Shown one piece after another: positions 8,637-17,315 of a stretch of 64,000 nucleotides of DNA. How positions within the stretch are numbered: the stretch's first letter is position 1; each line of letters opens with the position of its first letter. Origin of the DNA: Clostridium sp. Marseille-P2415 (GTDB taxonomy: Bacteria; Bacillota; Clostridia; Lachnospirales; Lachnospiraceae); NCBI RefSeq assembly GCF_900155545.1, contig NZ_LT732526.1:4047827-4111826 (forward strand), written 5' to 3'. The notes under the pieces were generated by a model. The model was not told the DNA's origin and ran no database searches. It was given only the letters and a program-made list of their open reading frames with translations. A program made the translations under genes and the position numbers.

Positions 8637-8773
8637 AGTTAGCCAACACTAACTACATGTGAATATTCTATACATCAGACTAACCCTCTGAAATACTCCT
8701 TCATTACCTATGAAGGATCATGACTCCTATGAAAGGGCTGTCCCTGTTACCGCATGACAGGGACAGCCTTTTT
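8637..8773 (+). ncRNA. Structured small RNA, copy 1 of a two-copy family
   Basis: This is a predicted ~137-nt free-standing RNA. Visible helices are AGTTAG/CTAACT (8637-8654 region), CAGA/TCTG, TCCTTCAT/ATGAAGGA (8697-8717 region) and a terminator GGCTGTCCCTG/CAGGGACAGCC (8736-8768) closing the loop TTACCGCATGA, then five T. Blocks shared with copy 2 are GTGAATATTCTA, CATCAGACTAACCCTCTGA, GGATCATGACTCCTA and the terminator loop. The next gene downstream is on the opposite strand, so this copy cannot be a leader of that gene. I do not recognise the family. Confidence 0.65.
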
Positions 8774-8873
8774 CGTGGTGCGCTATGCATGTTTCTGTTT
8801 TTTTGTGCCACATGGGATAATTATCCCATGGGACGATGCCAGGTATATCTTTGCATTTAAAAAATCAAGACCT

Positions 8874-10214
8874 TTATAATCTGGTCATCCTTTTCAGCAA
8901 ATCGGCATATTCAGGATAATGCTCGCAGTTTTCAAACAAAAAGGAATCCGGTAGCCTTAATAATTCTTCAGAAGTATATTCCTTAAGAAGAGGTTCCAGG
9001 ATACATTCTGACTGAAAGCGGTATAAAATTCCCCGTTGTCTGAACTGCATATGGTAACGCAGCTCTTTTGATGCATTCTGAAATTCCGGAAATCCGCTGA
9101 TATATTCCATGATCGCATCGGCCTGCTCCATCTCCTTATAGTGGGTCCAGTTCTTATGAATTTTTTCGACGAATTTCATCCAGGAAGAGGAGGACTTCGG
9201 ATAAACCATTCCCATAAACCGGGCATCTTTATAACTCCACAAGGTCCATGATATGTCTGCCTGATTAAACAATTCCAGCGTATCTTCCAGCAGAGCTTTT
9301 GTATGGGCAATATTATTTTTATCAATATCATATCCTGCTTCACCGCATAGAACCGGGCGTCCGAATTTCTCACGAATCGAAGAAATATGATTAAGTATCT
9401 CTTTCAATTTAGCGTACCGCACATTCCTGTCATATGCTGTACCGGATAATTCCGGTTCCCATACGGCAGGGTAGTAGTGGAAGGTCAGGGCGGTATTCTC
9501 ATCATATATTTCATGAATGCAGTCAAATTGCATTGCAAAATGGTCACCTTCCAGAAATATGATATGATTCTGGTCTTTTAAGCGGATTGCCTTTGTCACA
9601 TCACGGTAAAACTCCGTCAGTATATCCGGCGCATTTATAAGGTAAGGCTCATTTAAAATATCATAACCCAGCAGATATTCCCGGTCAGCATAATGTCTGG
9701 CAATATAGTTCCAGAGAAAAGCGATCTGATCGCGGAAAACCTTATAATGCCAAAACTGAGGGATCCCGGTATTGTTATCTGAATGCCAGTCCGGATTCTG
9801 TCCCCCAGGTACGGTATGTAAAACAGGCAATAAATAAATCTGGTATTTTTCACAAAGATCCATTAAATAATCAAAATATTCAATACCGCCGGATTTGTAG
9901 CCGTAAGGATCTTCATCATTGATGAATAAGCGGTAATTAAATGGTACTCTCACCACATTCACGCCGCATTCTTTCAAAAATTCAAAATCCGTTTCCGTCA
10001 CAAATTTTTTGATAAAAGTATCAAAAAACTGGTGGGATGTTTCTTCTCCGAACTGATTCATAACGGCAGCTCTGATCTGGTTATCCGGGGTGGGAATGCC
10101 TAACATGAAATGTTCCAGATTCAGCCAGCTGCCGATTCCAACTCCCCGAAATTGAATGGGTTCCCCATTTTTAATGAATTGAGTCTGTGATACGGTGACA
10201 AATTTGCTGCTCAT
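8874..10214 (-). CDS. Glycoside hydrolase family 5 enzyme, cytoplasmic (endoglucanase/exoglucanase-like)
   Basis: This 446-aa GH5 (cellulase-family) protein has no signal peptide, so it probably hydrolyses imported beta-glucan oligosaccharides inside the cell. Start ATG 10214 has GGAGGAGGT just upstream. Residues 21-30 (QFRGVGIGSW) begin the barrel. The acid/base glutamate is E189 in YDILNEP, and the nucleophile is E292 in LCGEAGYD. HTVPGGQN near residue 133 is typical of GH5 beta-glucosidase/exo-glucanase-like groups. It follows the kinase gene by 23 bases on the same strand, so the two form one operon. Exact specificity cannot be read from sequence. Confidence 0.87.
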   Translation of the reverse strand: MSSKFVTVSQTQFIKNGEPIQFRGVGIGSWLNLEHFMLGIPTPDNQIRAAVMNQFGEETSHQFFDTFIKKFVTETDFEFLKECGVNVVRVPFNYRLFINDEDPYGYKSGGIEYFDYLMDLCEKYQIYLLPVLHTVPGGQNPDWHSDNNTGIPQFWHYKVFRDQIAFLWNYIARHYADREYLLGYDILNEPYLINAPDILTEFYRDVTKAIRLKDQNHIIFLEGDHFAMQFDCIHEIYDENTALTFHYYPAVWEPELSGTAYDRNVRYAKLKEILNHISSIREKFGRPVLCGEAGYDIDKNNIAHTKALLEDTLELFNQADISWTLWSYKDARFMGMVYPKSSSSWMKFVEKIHKNWTHYKEMEQADAIMEYISGFPEFQNASKELRYHMQFRQRGILYRFQSECILEPLLKEYTSEELLRLPDSFLFENCEHYPEYADLLKRMTRL

Positions 10215-10237
10215 AAGGTACCTCCTCCATATAAATG

Positions 10238-11731
10238 CTATTGTTTATGAATTTGCGGCAGTAATATCTTAACGGTTGTTCCTGCATCCTTTTTGCTTTC
10301 GATATCAATATGTCCTTCGTGGGCTTCAATAATTTTGTAGGTCAGTGACAATCCGATCCCCCAATGTGTCTTAATCGGATAGCTGGAATAGAATGGAGTA
10401 AATATTTTGGAAAGTTCATCCCCGGCAATCCCTTTTCCCGTATCAGTTATCCGGATACATATCCAGCTGTTGATGACGGACAAAGATATAGTAAGCGTTT
10501 TGCGGGGGGCTGGCAGCGGGTCCATTGCCTCCAATGCGTTGGACACAACATTATATAATGCCTGATAAAAATAGGTTTCATCAAGAAGTGCATGAATGCC
10601 TTCCTCTGAACTGCTGTAATACACAGTATATCCATGGAGTTCATATGAAAAATTATCTATCATCCTTTTCAGCAGCGCATCGATATTTACTTCTTTTAAA
10701 GTTAATGCAGATGCTTTGCTGTTTCTGTACAGGAAATCCAACCGTTCATACAGATATTTGCAGCGTTTTTCTATATTTTGAAAAGCTTCTTTCTGTTCCT
10801 CTGCGGCATCTATCATCTCTATTTCAGACTGGATCGCCAGGACTTCGTTCTTTACATAGTGGCAGAATGCCTTTGATGTAGTATCTGCCGCAGAAATCTG
10901 TTTTGATATTGTAAAGCTTTCGTCTTCTAATTGGGATGTAATTTTGCTTGTCCGGTAGATGCAGAAGCAAATCAGTATAAAAGAAAGCAGCAGATAATAT
11001 GGAAATAACATGGTGAACCGTTTATCGCTTATCATAGGTGCCGTGATGTAAGAGGTAAGCCCTGCTATTTTGGATACCTTTACCAGAGTGACGGGATAAT
11101 AGCCAAATATCAATAAAAATGAAATCATGATAAGCGCATGGCACAATCCGGTTCTTGCCGCAGAGATTTTAAATATGCGGATCGGAGACGCTTTTTTGTA
11201 ATTCACCCAGAAAAGCCAAAGGCCGGCTAATATGATCCCGCCGTTGATTGTCACCGTAGCAATGTGCAGGATCTTCTGAACAGACGAAAATTGCCGGTAA
11301 TTCAACAGGAAAGGATATGTGTGCAAATATAAAATTTCATAAATCTTTGGGTCATATAAAATAAGTTCCCCTGTTAAAATACCCAGTATAATATGAGAGT
11401 ATCTTTTTGTATGATTATAATGAGTGTATGTAAATGCAAACTGGATGCTGCAAAATACAGCAGCGAGAGTAAAAAAATTAAGCAAACGTATCAATACGTC
11501 CAGCGGAACAGAAATAAACATCATTTTGTTCCAAATAGGCAGAGGGATTGAAAACAAATCATCAATCGTGTTATAATAATAGGAATCTTTTGAGATATAG
11601 AGCGTAAAAGCAATCAATGCCATTGTGTAACAGGCCATTATCAGAATGCTGTAACGCATCGCGTGATTTTTCCGTTCCTTGTATAATAAAAAAAATGAGA
11701 CAATGATAAAAATAAATATATAATAAAACAT
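10238..11731 (-). CDS. Sensor histidine kinase with about seven transmembrane helices
   Basis: This kinase is 497 aa. The N-terminal ~260 residues contain about seven hydrophobic helices, a membrane sensor of the 7TM type. The likely phospho-acceptor is H291 in FCHYVKNEVLAI. The ATPase domain has NALEAMD, DTGKGIAG and GIGLSLTYKIIEAHEG. No response regulator is adjacent. The probable partner is the NarL/LuxR-type regulator at 20346-21059, now separated by an AT-rich island. A solitary sugar-binding lipoprotein is divergently encoded from it and could present ligand to the sensor. Both points are inference. Confidence 0.87.
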   Translation of the reverse strand: MFYYIFIFIIVSFFLLYKERKNHAMRYSILIMACYTMALIAFTLYISKDSYYYNTIDDLFSIPLPIWNKMMFISVPLDVLIRLLNFFTLAAVFCSIQFAFTYTHYNHTKRYSHIILGILTGELILYDPKIYEILYLHTYPFLLNYRQFSSVQKILHIATVTINGGIILAGLWLFWVNYKKASPIRIFKISAARTGLCHALIMISFLLIFGYYPVTLVKVSKIAGLTSYITAPMISDKRFTMLFPYYLLLSFILICFCIYRTSKITSQLEDESFTISKQISAADTTSKAFCHYVKNEVLAIQSEIEMIDAAEEQKEAFQNIEKRCKYLYERLDFLYRNSKASALTLKEVNIDALLKRMIDNFSYELHGYTVYYSSSEEGIHALLDETYFYQALYNVVSNALEAMDPLPAPRKTLTISLSVINSWICIRITDTGKGIAGDELSKIFTPFYSSYPIKTHWGIGLSLTYKIIEAHEGHIDIESKKDAGTTVKILLPQIHKQ

Positions 11732-11837
11732 AGTTTGGCCTTCTCGTTATATTGTAATTGGTTTTTGTTTCATTATTGCATGATAAAAAAGAAGTGGCAA
11801 GTGTGATTTTTTTTCCACCCCGCCAGAAGGATTTAAG

Positions 11838-13112
11838 ATGAAAAAACAGATAAACTGCATGCTGCGGTTCAAACTTATATTGGCATTCGCCATCCTTGCT
11901 GTTTCAGGATGTACAAAATTTGCAGAAAACATCGGTACAAGTGCAGCTTATACAAGTACGCCGCAGACCCTGACCTATTGTACATGGGAGGATGAAGAAG
12001 GCTATGCAGAAAAACTGGCAGATGCCTTTGAAGCTGAGAATCCGGGCATTACTGTGAATATTAAATACATTTCCGCTGCACTTACAGCGAAAGAAATATC
12101 CGGTCTGCTGGATAAAGAAGACATAGATATTATCGGGCTCAAAAATATCAACGATGTCCTTTATTTGGCAAAAAACTATAAGATTACAAAGATCACCGGC
12201 CATATTGCATCCAGCGGAATTGACGGTTCCCATTATGGTAATATGTACAATGATGTTTCTATTGACGGAGAATACTATTGCCTGCCGACAAGAAAAACAA
12301 GCTGGGTATTGGCCTATAATAAAGATATATTTAAAAAAGAGGGACTCAACGGTCCGGGCCAGATGACATGGGATGAATATGCTTCACTGGCAAAACAATT
12401 GACAAAAGGCAGCGGAGAGGATAAACAATGGGGCGGATATTTTGTTAACTGGTTTTATGATTTCATGGGAATTCAGGAGAAAAATTATCTCTATGACGAT
12501 GACCTCACCTATGTGCAAAAATCCCTGGAGTTTATGAACCGGATTTATAATGAAGATAAGTCCCATATGGCTCCAAAAGAGATGGAACAGGAATCGTGGC
12601 TGGAAGCATTTGAGAGTGGAAATATCGCAATGATGCCTCAGGGAGAATGGTTCGTGGGAATGATACTTGAGGACGAAAAAAATGGTAAAACAGATGTAGA
12701 CTGGGATATTGCGCCTATGCCGGTTTTAGAAAATCAGAAAACCGGGACTACCTGGGGATTATATCAGCTGGCTTCTATTTCTGCAAAGTGCGGCAGAACG
12801 GATATCGCCTTTGAATTTCTGAAATTTCTATGCGGGGAAAAAGGTGCAGAATTGTATGCATCAAACGGAATGATTCCGGCCTATACCGATACGGAGATAC
12901 AGAATACCTATCGGAGTGCCATTGGAAACCATAATGCCGATGCTTTCTTTCATACCTATCAGATTCAGGAAAAACCTGCCTATGAGGGGTATGCTGATTT
13001 AGAGGATATGCTGGAAAAAGAAGCGATCCTCTATTTGAACGGGAAACAGTCCATTGAAATAACCATGCAGAATTTTAAGAAAGCAAGAGAAGAATATTAT
13101 GCGAAAAAATAG
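11838..13112 (+). CDS. Solitary extracellular sugar-binding lipoprotein (SBP family 1)
   Basis: This 424-aa binding protein has a signal peptide ending in the lipobox AVSGC. GAAGGA precedes ATG 11838. It is clearly paralogous to the binding protein at 21218: QMTWDEYASLAKQLT against QMTWDEYCSLAESLT, and FESGNIAMMPQGEW against FESGNIYMMILGDW. No permease follows it; the next ~850 bases hold remnants. It may share the permeases at 22480-24228, or act with the divergent histidine kinase as a ligand-presenting sensor component. Candidate ligands are cello-oligosaccharides or beta-glucans, by neighbourhood. Confidence 0.85.
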   Translation: MKKQINCMLRFKLILAFAILAVSGCTKFAENIGTSAAYTSTPQTLTYCTWEDEEGYAEKLADAFEAENPGITVNIKYISAALTAKEISGLLDKEDIDIIGLKNINDVLYLAKNYKITKITGHIASSGIDGSHYGNMYNDVSIDGEYYCLPTRKTSWVLAYNKDIFKKEGLNGPGQMTWDEYASLAKQLTKGSGEDKQWGGYFVNWFYDFMGIQEKNYLYDDDLTYVQKSLEFMNRIYNEDKSHMAPKEMEQESWLEAFESGNIAMMPQGEWFVGMILEDEKNGKTDVDWDIAPMPVLENQKTGTTWGLYQLASISAKCGRTDIAFEFLKFLCGEKGAELYASNGMIPAYTDTEIQNTYRSAIGNHNADAFFHTYQIQEKPAYEGYADLEDMLEKEAILYLNGKQSIEITMQNFKKAREEYYAKK

Positions 13113-13177
13113 CTGGCTTACAGAGGGTATAAATTATATCATCCATAGTAACACTATCCAGTAAACTTACATTACCA

Positions 13178-13406
13178 TTATAATGTCCTGACATGTCTGA
13201 ATCCCTTGGTAGAAAACATAAGTTGTTCCTTAAAGTAATTCAATTCCTGTTCATGATCATGGGATAGTCCAAAAAGAAACTTAAGACTCGCTGCATAATA
13301 TTTCAGTATTTCCGGTTCTAATTCTTCTAAGGCCTCGAAGTCTGCATTTTCGCATAAGCGTCTACTTTAATTTCTTTCACATTTTCCTCAAATTCATAAT
13401 CAGAAT
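13178..13406 (-). pseudogene. Frameshifted fragment of an unrecognised protein
   Basis: On the minus strand a coherent stretch reads YEFEENVKEIKVDAYAK, shifts frame near 13352, then continues DFEALEELEPEILKYYAAS and FLFGLSHDHEQELNYFKEQ to TAA at 13180-13178. The composition looks like a real protein, but there is no start or ribosome site. I do not recognise the family. It marks the left edge of the disrupted region. Confidence 0.35.
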
Positions 13407-13407
13407 T

Positions 13408-13429
13408 GTAAGTGCTTCAAAGCACTTAC
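13408..13429. repeat. Perfect inverted repeat
   Basis: GTAAGTGCT and AGCACTTAC flank a TCAA loop. There is no T-run on either side, so it is not a good terminator. It may be a remnant of a mobile-element end. Confidence 0.5.
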
Positions 13430-13479
13430 ATTCAAAGGAACTGCTCCAGAAGTGTCGTCTAGTTCAGAAACATAAAAAA

Positions 13480-13549
13480 TGCTTCAAAAAATAGGTTTCT
13501 ATAATCATAGCAGATAAAGCTCGGGATTTACGACGCCTTTTTTGAAGCA
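13480..13549. repeat. Spaced inverted repeat at the island edge
   Basis: TGCTTCAAAAAA (13480-13491) is repeated inverted as TTTTTTGAAGCA (13538-13549), 46 bases apart. No coding frame lies between. It could be a decayed short mobile element. Confidence 0.4.
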
Positions 13550-13584
13550 GTTACGTATTTTTCTGCCTGATTTTACCTTTGCCA

Positions 13585-13650
13585 GGGTGTAAAATGCAAA
13601 TTTTGGCACTCAACGTGTATAATTTTGGCACTTGGGTTGAAAAGTCTCCA
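13585..13650. mobile_element. Possible IS21-type element terminus
   Basis: The 12-mer AATTTTGGCACT is directly repeated at 13599-13610 and 13621-13632, followed by TGGGTTGAAAAGTCTCC. Multiple short direct repeats near the end are a hallmark of IS21-family termini, and the wording resembles such ends from memory. No istA or istB frame is intact nearby. The rest of 13650-13818 shows nothing I can call. Confidence 0.3.
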
Positions 13651-13818
13651 TATTGGGTATATGTTGAAATAGGCTAGAAAATATACATACCCATTGAGGA
13701 TTTACCAAAAAGGAAGAAGTAATCTGCTTTAAGGTGATGGACTGTTTGGAAAAAATGTTCAGTTGAATCAGGCTTATGGGAAAGGAATCGTTTAGGTCTG
13801 CAATGTTGATACTATTAT

Positions 13819-13846
13819 TTGACTATAAGTCTAAAACGTTTATATA
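13819..13846 (+). promoter_or_regulatory. Possible promoter of the MutS-like/sactipeptide genes
   Basis: TTGACT (13819-13824) and TATATA (13841-13846) are separated by 16 bases, about 115 bases before the MutS-like start. Confidence 0.3.
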
Positions 13847-13960
13847 CATAGAAGATGAAAGTACTATTATTCATTTTGGATAATATGAAGCTAGTATTAG
13901 TAATACAAATTGAAAATTATTTTATGGATAATTAGGCTAAAATCAAGGGGTGATGAAAAT

Positions 13961-15634
13961 ATGCAAATAATTATTATATTGTTTTTGATTACATTTATGA
14001 TTCTTTTTTTGATCATTGAAAGAAATTTTAAATTAAAAAGAATACAAAACAATAAGGATGAGATAGCAAAGTCGTTTGGTAAAAAAACTGAAAATCAGTC
14101 TTTTGAAAGAGAATTGATTGAGAGATTTTGGGAGGTTGAATCAGCAAAGTTATCTGAGAATGATCGGATTGATGATATTACTTGGTATGATCTAGAAATG
14201 GACCAGGTTTATTGTATGATAAATAATTGCAAATCGTTTGCAGGGGACCAGATATTATATTCAGTTTTACACAAGATTGAAAATAGTGGGAATGATTATG
14301 TGGCATTTCAAAGAAAAATTGATTATTTTGAATCGGAGGTAATTGATAGGAATGAAATATGGTATATAATTTCTGGGATGGGAAAGAATCGAGACAGTTA
14401 TTATCTTTCTGTTTTTATAAAAAATTTTGAAGCGTTTAGGATACCTCATATAGAATATTATCATTTTATGAGAATATTTTTACTATTATCTTTTATACCA
14501 GCCATAGTATTCATGAATTATATATTTCTTTTATTCCCATTCTTTGTGGCTTTAACAAATATAGTTATTTATGCTTTCCAAAAAAATAGATATGAATCAT
14601 ATTTGAATATGCTTAGTAGTGTTCTAAAAATTTTGATTGCTGCTAAACGAATTGTGGATTCTCCAACTTTAAAATATGAAAAAAAATTTGATGATTTAGG
14701 TAACAAAATAGCCAAATTCCGCCGGCTATTCTTCAAAATTAGTAAGTTGCAGCATCGTTCTCCATCTAATTTGTCTGGAGATGCAATGACATTATTTGAA
14801 TCTATGACTTTTGGTATTACATTATGGGATTTGATTCAATACGATAAAGTGATATGCCAATTAATAGGATATCAGAAAGAGTTAATGGCATTATATACAG
14901 TAATTGGTGAGATAGATTCAGCAATTTCAGTTGCTTCATTTAGAAATACACTTCCATTTTATTGTACTCCAATATTCAGTAAATGTAATGAGATTATAGC
15001 AGAAGATATTTTTCATCCGCTAGTAGAAAAGCCAATTTATAATTCCATAGTAATAAAAAAAGGTTGTATAATTACAGGATCAAATGCTTCTGGGAAATCT
15101 ACATTTATAAAGGGTTTGGCAATCAATGCATTGTTAGCACAAAGCATTCATACCTGTTTTGCCAAAAAGCTTGTAATGCCTTTTTCTACTATTATTACTT
15201 CGATGGCTGTTCGTGATGAAGTTACAACAGGAGAAAGTTACTATATTAAAGAGATTAAATATATAAAGAGAATTATTCATGCATTAAATGAAGAAAAATT
15301 AGTTCTCTGTATCATTGATGAAATTTTGCGAGGGACAAATACAGAAGAGCGAATTGCTGCATCAGTTGCGATTTTGAAATATTTATATGGAAAAAATTGT
15401 ATTACCGTGGTTGCTACACATGATATAGAATTAACGGAAATGATGAAAAAATATTATGAGAACTTTCATTTTACGGAACATATAAATGATAAAAAAATAT
15501 TATTTGAATATAAGATTCATCAGGGACCTGCTATTTCACGAAATGCTATTAAATTATTAGAGTACATGGAATTTCCGAAAGAAATAACAGAAGAGGCTGT
15601 GAAAATATTCTTAAGTGATAATAAGATAGTTTAA
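13961..15634 (+). CDS. Membrane-anchored MutS-family ATPase in a sactipeptide cluster
   Basis: This is a 557-aa protein. ATG 13961 has AGGGGTGA upstream. One hydrophobic helix lies at residues ~1-20 and a hydrophobic hairpin at ~170-206. The C-terminal third is a MutS-type ABC ATPase: Walker A GSNASGKSTF near residue 373, then RDEVTTGESYYIKEI, Walker B LCIIDEILRGTNTEER and VVATHDIELT. The N-terminal mismatch-recognition domain is absent, so classical mismatch repair is unlikely. Such membrane-linked MutS paralogues exist in Firmicutes and Bacteroidetes, but their role is unclear. It lies 49 bases before a sactipeptide precursor in AT-rich DNA. Any role in peptide biosynthesis, immunity or export is inference. 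Confidence 0.8.
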   Translation: MQIIIILFLITFMILFLIIERNFKLKRIQNNKDEIAKSFGKKTENQSFERELIERFWEVESAKLSENDRIDDITWYDLEMDQVYCMINNCKSFAGDQILYSVLHKIENSGNDYVAFQRKIDYFESEVIDRNEIWYIISGMGKNRDSYYLSVFIKNFEAFRIPHIEYYHFMRIFLLLSFIPAIVFMNYIFLLFPFFVALTNIVIYAFQKNRYESYLNMLSSVLKILIAAKRIVDSPTLKYEKKFDDLGNKIAKFRRLFFKISKLQHRSPSNLSGDAMTLFESMTFGITLWDLIQYDKVICQLIGYQKELMALYTVIGEIDSAISVASFRNTLPFYCTPIFSKCNEIIAEDIFHPLVEKPIYNSIVIKKGCIITGSNASGKSTFIKGLAINALLAQSIHTCFAKKLVMPFSTIITSMAVRDEVTTGESYYIKEIKYIKRIIHALNEEKLVLCIIDEILRGTNTEERIAASVAILKYLYGKNCITVVATHDIELTEMMKKYYENFHFTEHINDKKILFEYKIHQGPAISRNAIKLLEYMEFPKEITEEAVKIFLSDNKIV

Positions 15635-15683
15635 GTGTGCTTACCTATGAGGGTTTTATATACATTTAAAAGGAGGATGTAAT

Positions 15684-15800
15684 ATGGAAACACCTATTAT
15701 TGTTAATGGTTGGGAATGTTTGGCTTGTGCAGCTTGTATCGTGTGTATGTTATCTCCACAGGCAATTGAACACTCGTTTGCAGTTTCAGGAACAGATTAA
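15684..15800 (+). CDS. Thurincin H-like sactipeptide precursor, 38 aa
   Basis: AGGAGG at 15671-15676 stands seven bases before ATG 15684. The peptide has a short leader METPIIVNG and a core WECLACAACIVC followed by an Ala/Ser/Gly-rich tail. The cysteines are C12, C15, C18 and C21, at exact three-residue spacing. From memory, thurincin H (ThnA) has leader METPVVQPR and core DWTCWSCLVCAAC with the same spacing. The cysteines there bond to alpha-carbons of residues in the second half to form a hairpin. The matching acceptor positions here would be A27, H30, A33 and G36. A radical SAM maturase follows. It is too short for standard gene finders. Confidence 0.75.
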   Translation: METPIIVNGWECLACAACIVCMLSPQAIEHSFAVSGTD

Positions 15801-15841
15801 AAGAATTACAAAAATTAATTTAGTATGTAACTTATTAATGG

Positions 15842-15873
15842 CTACTTAGTAAATTTATTTAAAACCTAAGTAG
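15842..15873 (+). promoter_or_regulatory. Hairpin between precursor and maturase
   Basis: CTACTTAG and CTAAGTAG form a perfect 8-bp stem with a 16-base AT-rich loop. There is no strong T-run. In peptide operons such a hairpin can stabilise the precursor mRNA or partly terminate transcription before the maturase; that role is inference. Confidence 0.4.
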
Positions 15874-15962
15874 GTAAGCCTTCGTTTTGAGTTAAATCAG
15901 TTGTATTTAAAGAAAGGAGAAAACGACAAAATATAATTTTAGAATATGTCGTAAAGGAAAAT

Positions 15963-17315
15963 ATGGAAAATAAATACTTATATATTAACCAAAATGTTGA
16001 ATTAGAATACCAGCCAGATCATATGATTCTTTTAAAAGTTAAAGGTGTAGATAATAAATTTGGAAATGGTAAGTATATGATTAATCAAATCGGAGCTGAA
16101 ATTTTACAGTTAATTGACGGTACTAGAACATATAGAGAAATTGTTGAATATCTTTCAGTAAAGTATAGTGAGGATAGTTCCTCTATAGAGAAGAAGATAG
16201 ATCCTTTTTTTTCGAGAATGAAAGACAAGTATAAATTAGAAATATTAGAAGGTGAAAAAACAAGCAGAATAATCGAGGTTAAACATAATATCAATAATTA
16301 TCCACGAGTTGCTACCATAGAACTTACTAACGCCTGTAATCTAAAATGCATACATTGTTATGGATCCTTTGGTGAAGAAAATATAATTATGCCCCTTGAT
16401 AGCGTATATAAACTATTGAGTGAATTAAACGAAATGGGTGTAGTAGTTATAGAATTGACTGGAGGAGAAATCACAATGCATCCAAATCTAAATAAAATTA
16501 TTAAATATGCTTTATCATTGGATTTCAACAGAATATCTATGTTGACAAATGGGGTTTCTTTACAACCGGATACCTTAGATTTGATTATAGAAAATAAAAA
16601 TAGGATATATGTACAAATTGATTTTCAAAGTTTTGAGGATAAATATCTAGAATGGTTTACAAAGAAAAAAAATACTTTGGAGAAAATTACAAATAATATA
16701 AAAACTTTAGCTGCTAATGAGGTTCCCATGCGAATTGCGACTATGGTGACTCGTAAAAATTTGAGTGAATTGGAAAAGATAGCAGATTGGATTCACGAAC
16801 TTGGCATTAAAAAATGGGGATTAGGACTAGTGATGGCTCTTGGGCGTGCTAAGGAACGTGATTCAGACTTATTATTCGCTGACGAAGAAAATCCAAAGTT
16901 TGTCGATATTATAAATAAAACTGATAAAAAGTATCCGGGTTTAATTTCATACATAGATGATGCTCGGACTAATAGAACTAATTGCGGAGCCATAAGTTCA
17001 CACATTGTAATATCCTGTGATGGAAGAACAAAAATATGCGCAATGGACACGGGTAATTATTTTACTAGCGGAATTGGAAATGCTCTAGTAACAAATCTTA
17101 AAACATTATACAGAGATAATAAAGAGTTTGTACATGGTTTTGGTCAAATTAAAGCACCTAGTTATGATTCTGAATTATGTAAAGAATGTAAAAATAAATA
17201 TTTTTGTCATGGTTGTCTTTTAAGGGGGATGTTAAGTGCTAAAGAAATTAAAGAAGAGTGTAGATGGTATGCAGAAGCGGTAGATAAAAAAATCAAGTTT
17301 AAGTTAGGCGTATAA
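15963..17315 (+). CDS. Sactipeptide radical SAM maturase with N-terminal PqqD-like RRE and SPASM domain
   Basis: This 450-aa enzyme should form thioether bonds between precursor cysteines and alpha-carbons. AAAGGA precedes ATG 15963. Residues ~1-95 resemble a PqqD-like RiPP recognition element (GAEILQLIDGTRTYREI). The SAM cluster site is C125, C129 and C132 in TNACNLKCIHC, with TGGEITMHPNL and MLTNGVSL following. A C-terminal SPASM domain holds C341, C352, C359, C406, C409, C415, C418 and C433, enough for two auxiliary Fe-S clusters. This domain order matches sactipeptide synthases such as ThnB and AlbA. The gene is strongly AT-rich compared with flanking loci. Confidence 0.88.
   Translation: MENKYLYINQNVELEYQPDHMILLKVKGVDNKFGNGKYMINQIGAEILQLIDGTRTYREIVEYLSVKYSEDSSSIEKKIDPFFSRMKDKYKLEILEGEKTSRIIEVKHNINNYPRVATIELTNACNLKCIHCYGSFGEENIIMPLDSVYKLLSELNEMGVVVIELTGGEITMHPNLNKIIKYALSLDFNRISMLTNGVSLQPDTLDLIIENKNRIYVQIDFQSFEDKYLEWFTKKKNTLEKITNNIKTLAANEVPMRIATMVTRKNLSELEKIADWIHELGIKKWGLGLVMALGRAKERDSDLLFADEENPKFVDIINKTDKKYPGLISYIDDARTNRTNCGAISSHIVISCDGRTKICAMDTGNYFTSGIGNALVTNLKTLYRDNKEFVHGFGQIKAPSYDSELCKECKNKYFCHGCLLRGMLSAKEIKEECRWYAEAVDKKIKFKLGV

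Noticed and set aside
13408-13429. Perfect palindrome as an intrinsic terminator
   Set aside because: No T-run follows on either strand and no intact gene ends beside it; kept only as a repeat.
15684-15800. The four-cysteine peptide as a fragment of a ferredoxin (CLACAACIVC)
   Set aside because: Ferredoxin motifs are CX2CX2CX3CP; here the fourth cysteine is at X2 and no proline follows. A complete gene with ribosome site and stop, a thurincin-like leader and a maturase next door fit a RiPP precursor better.
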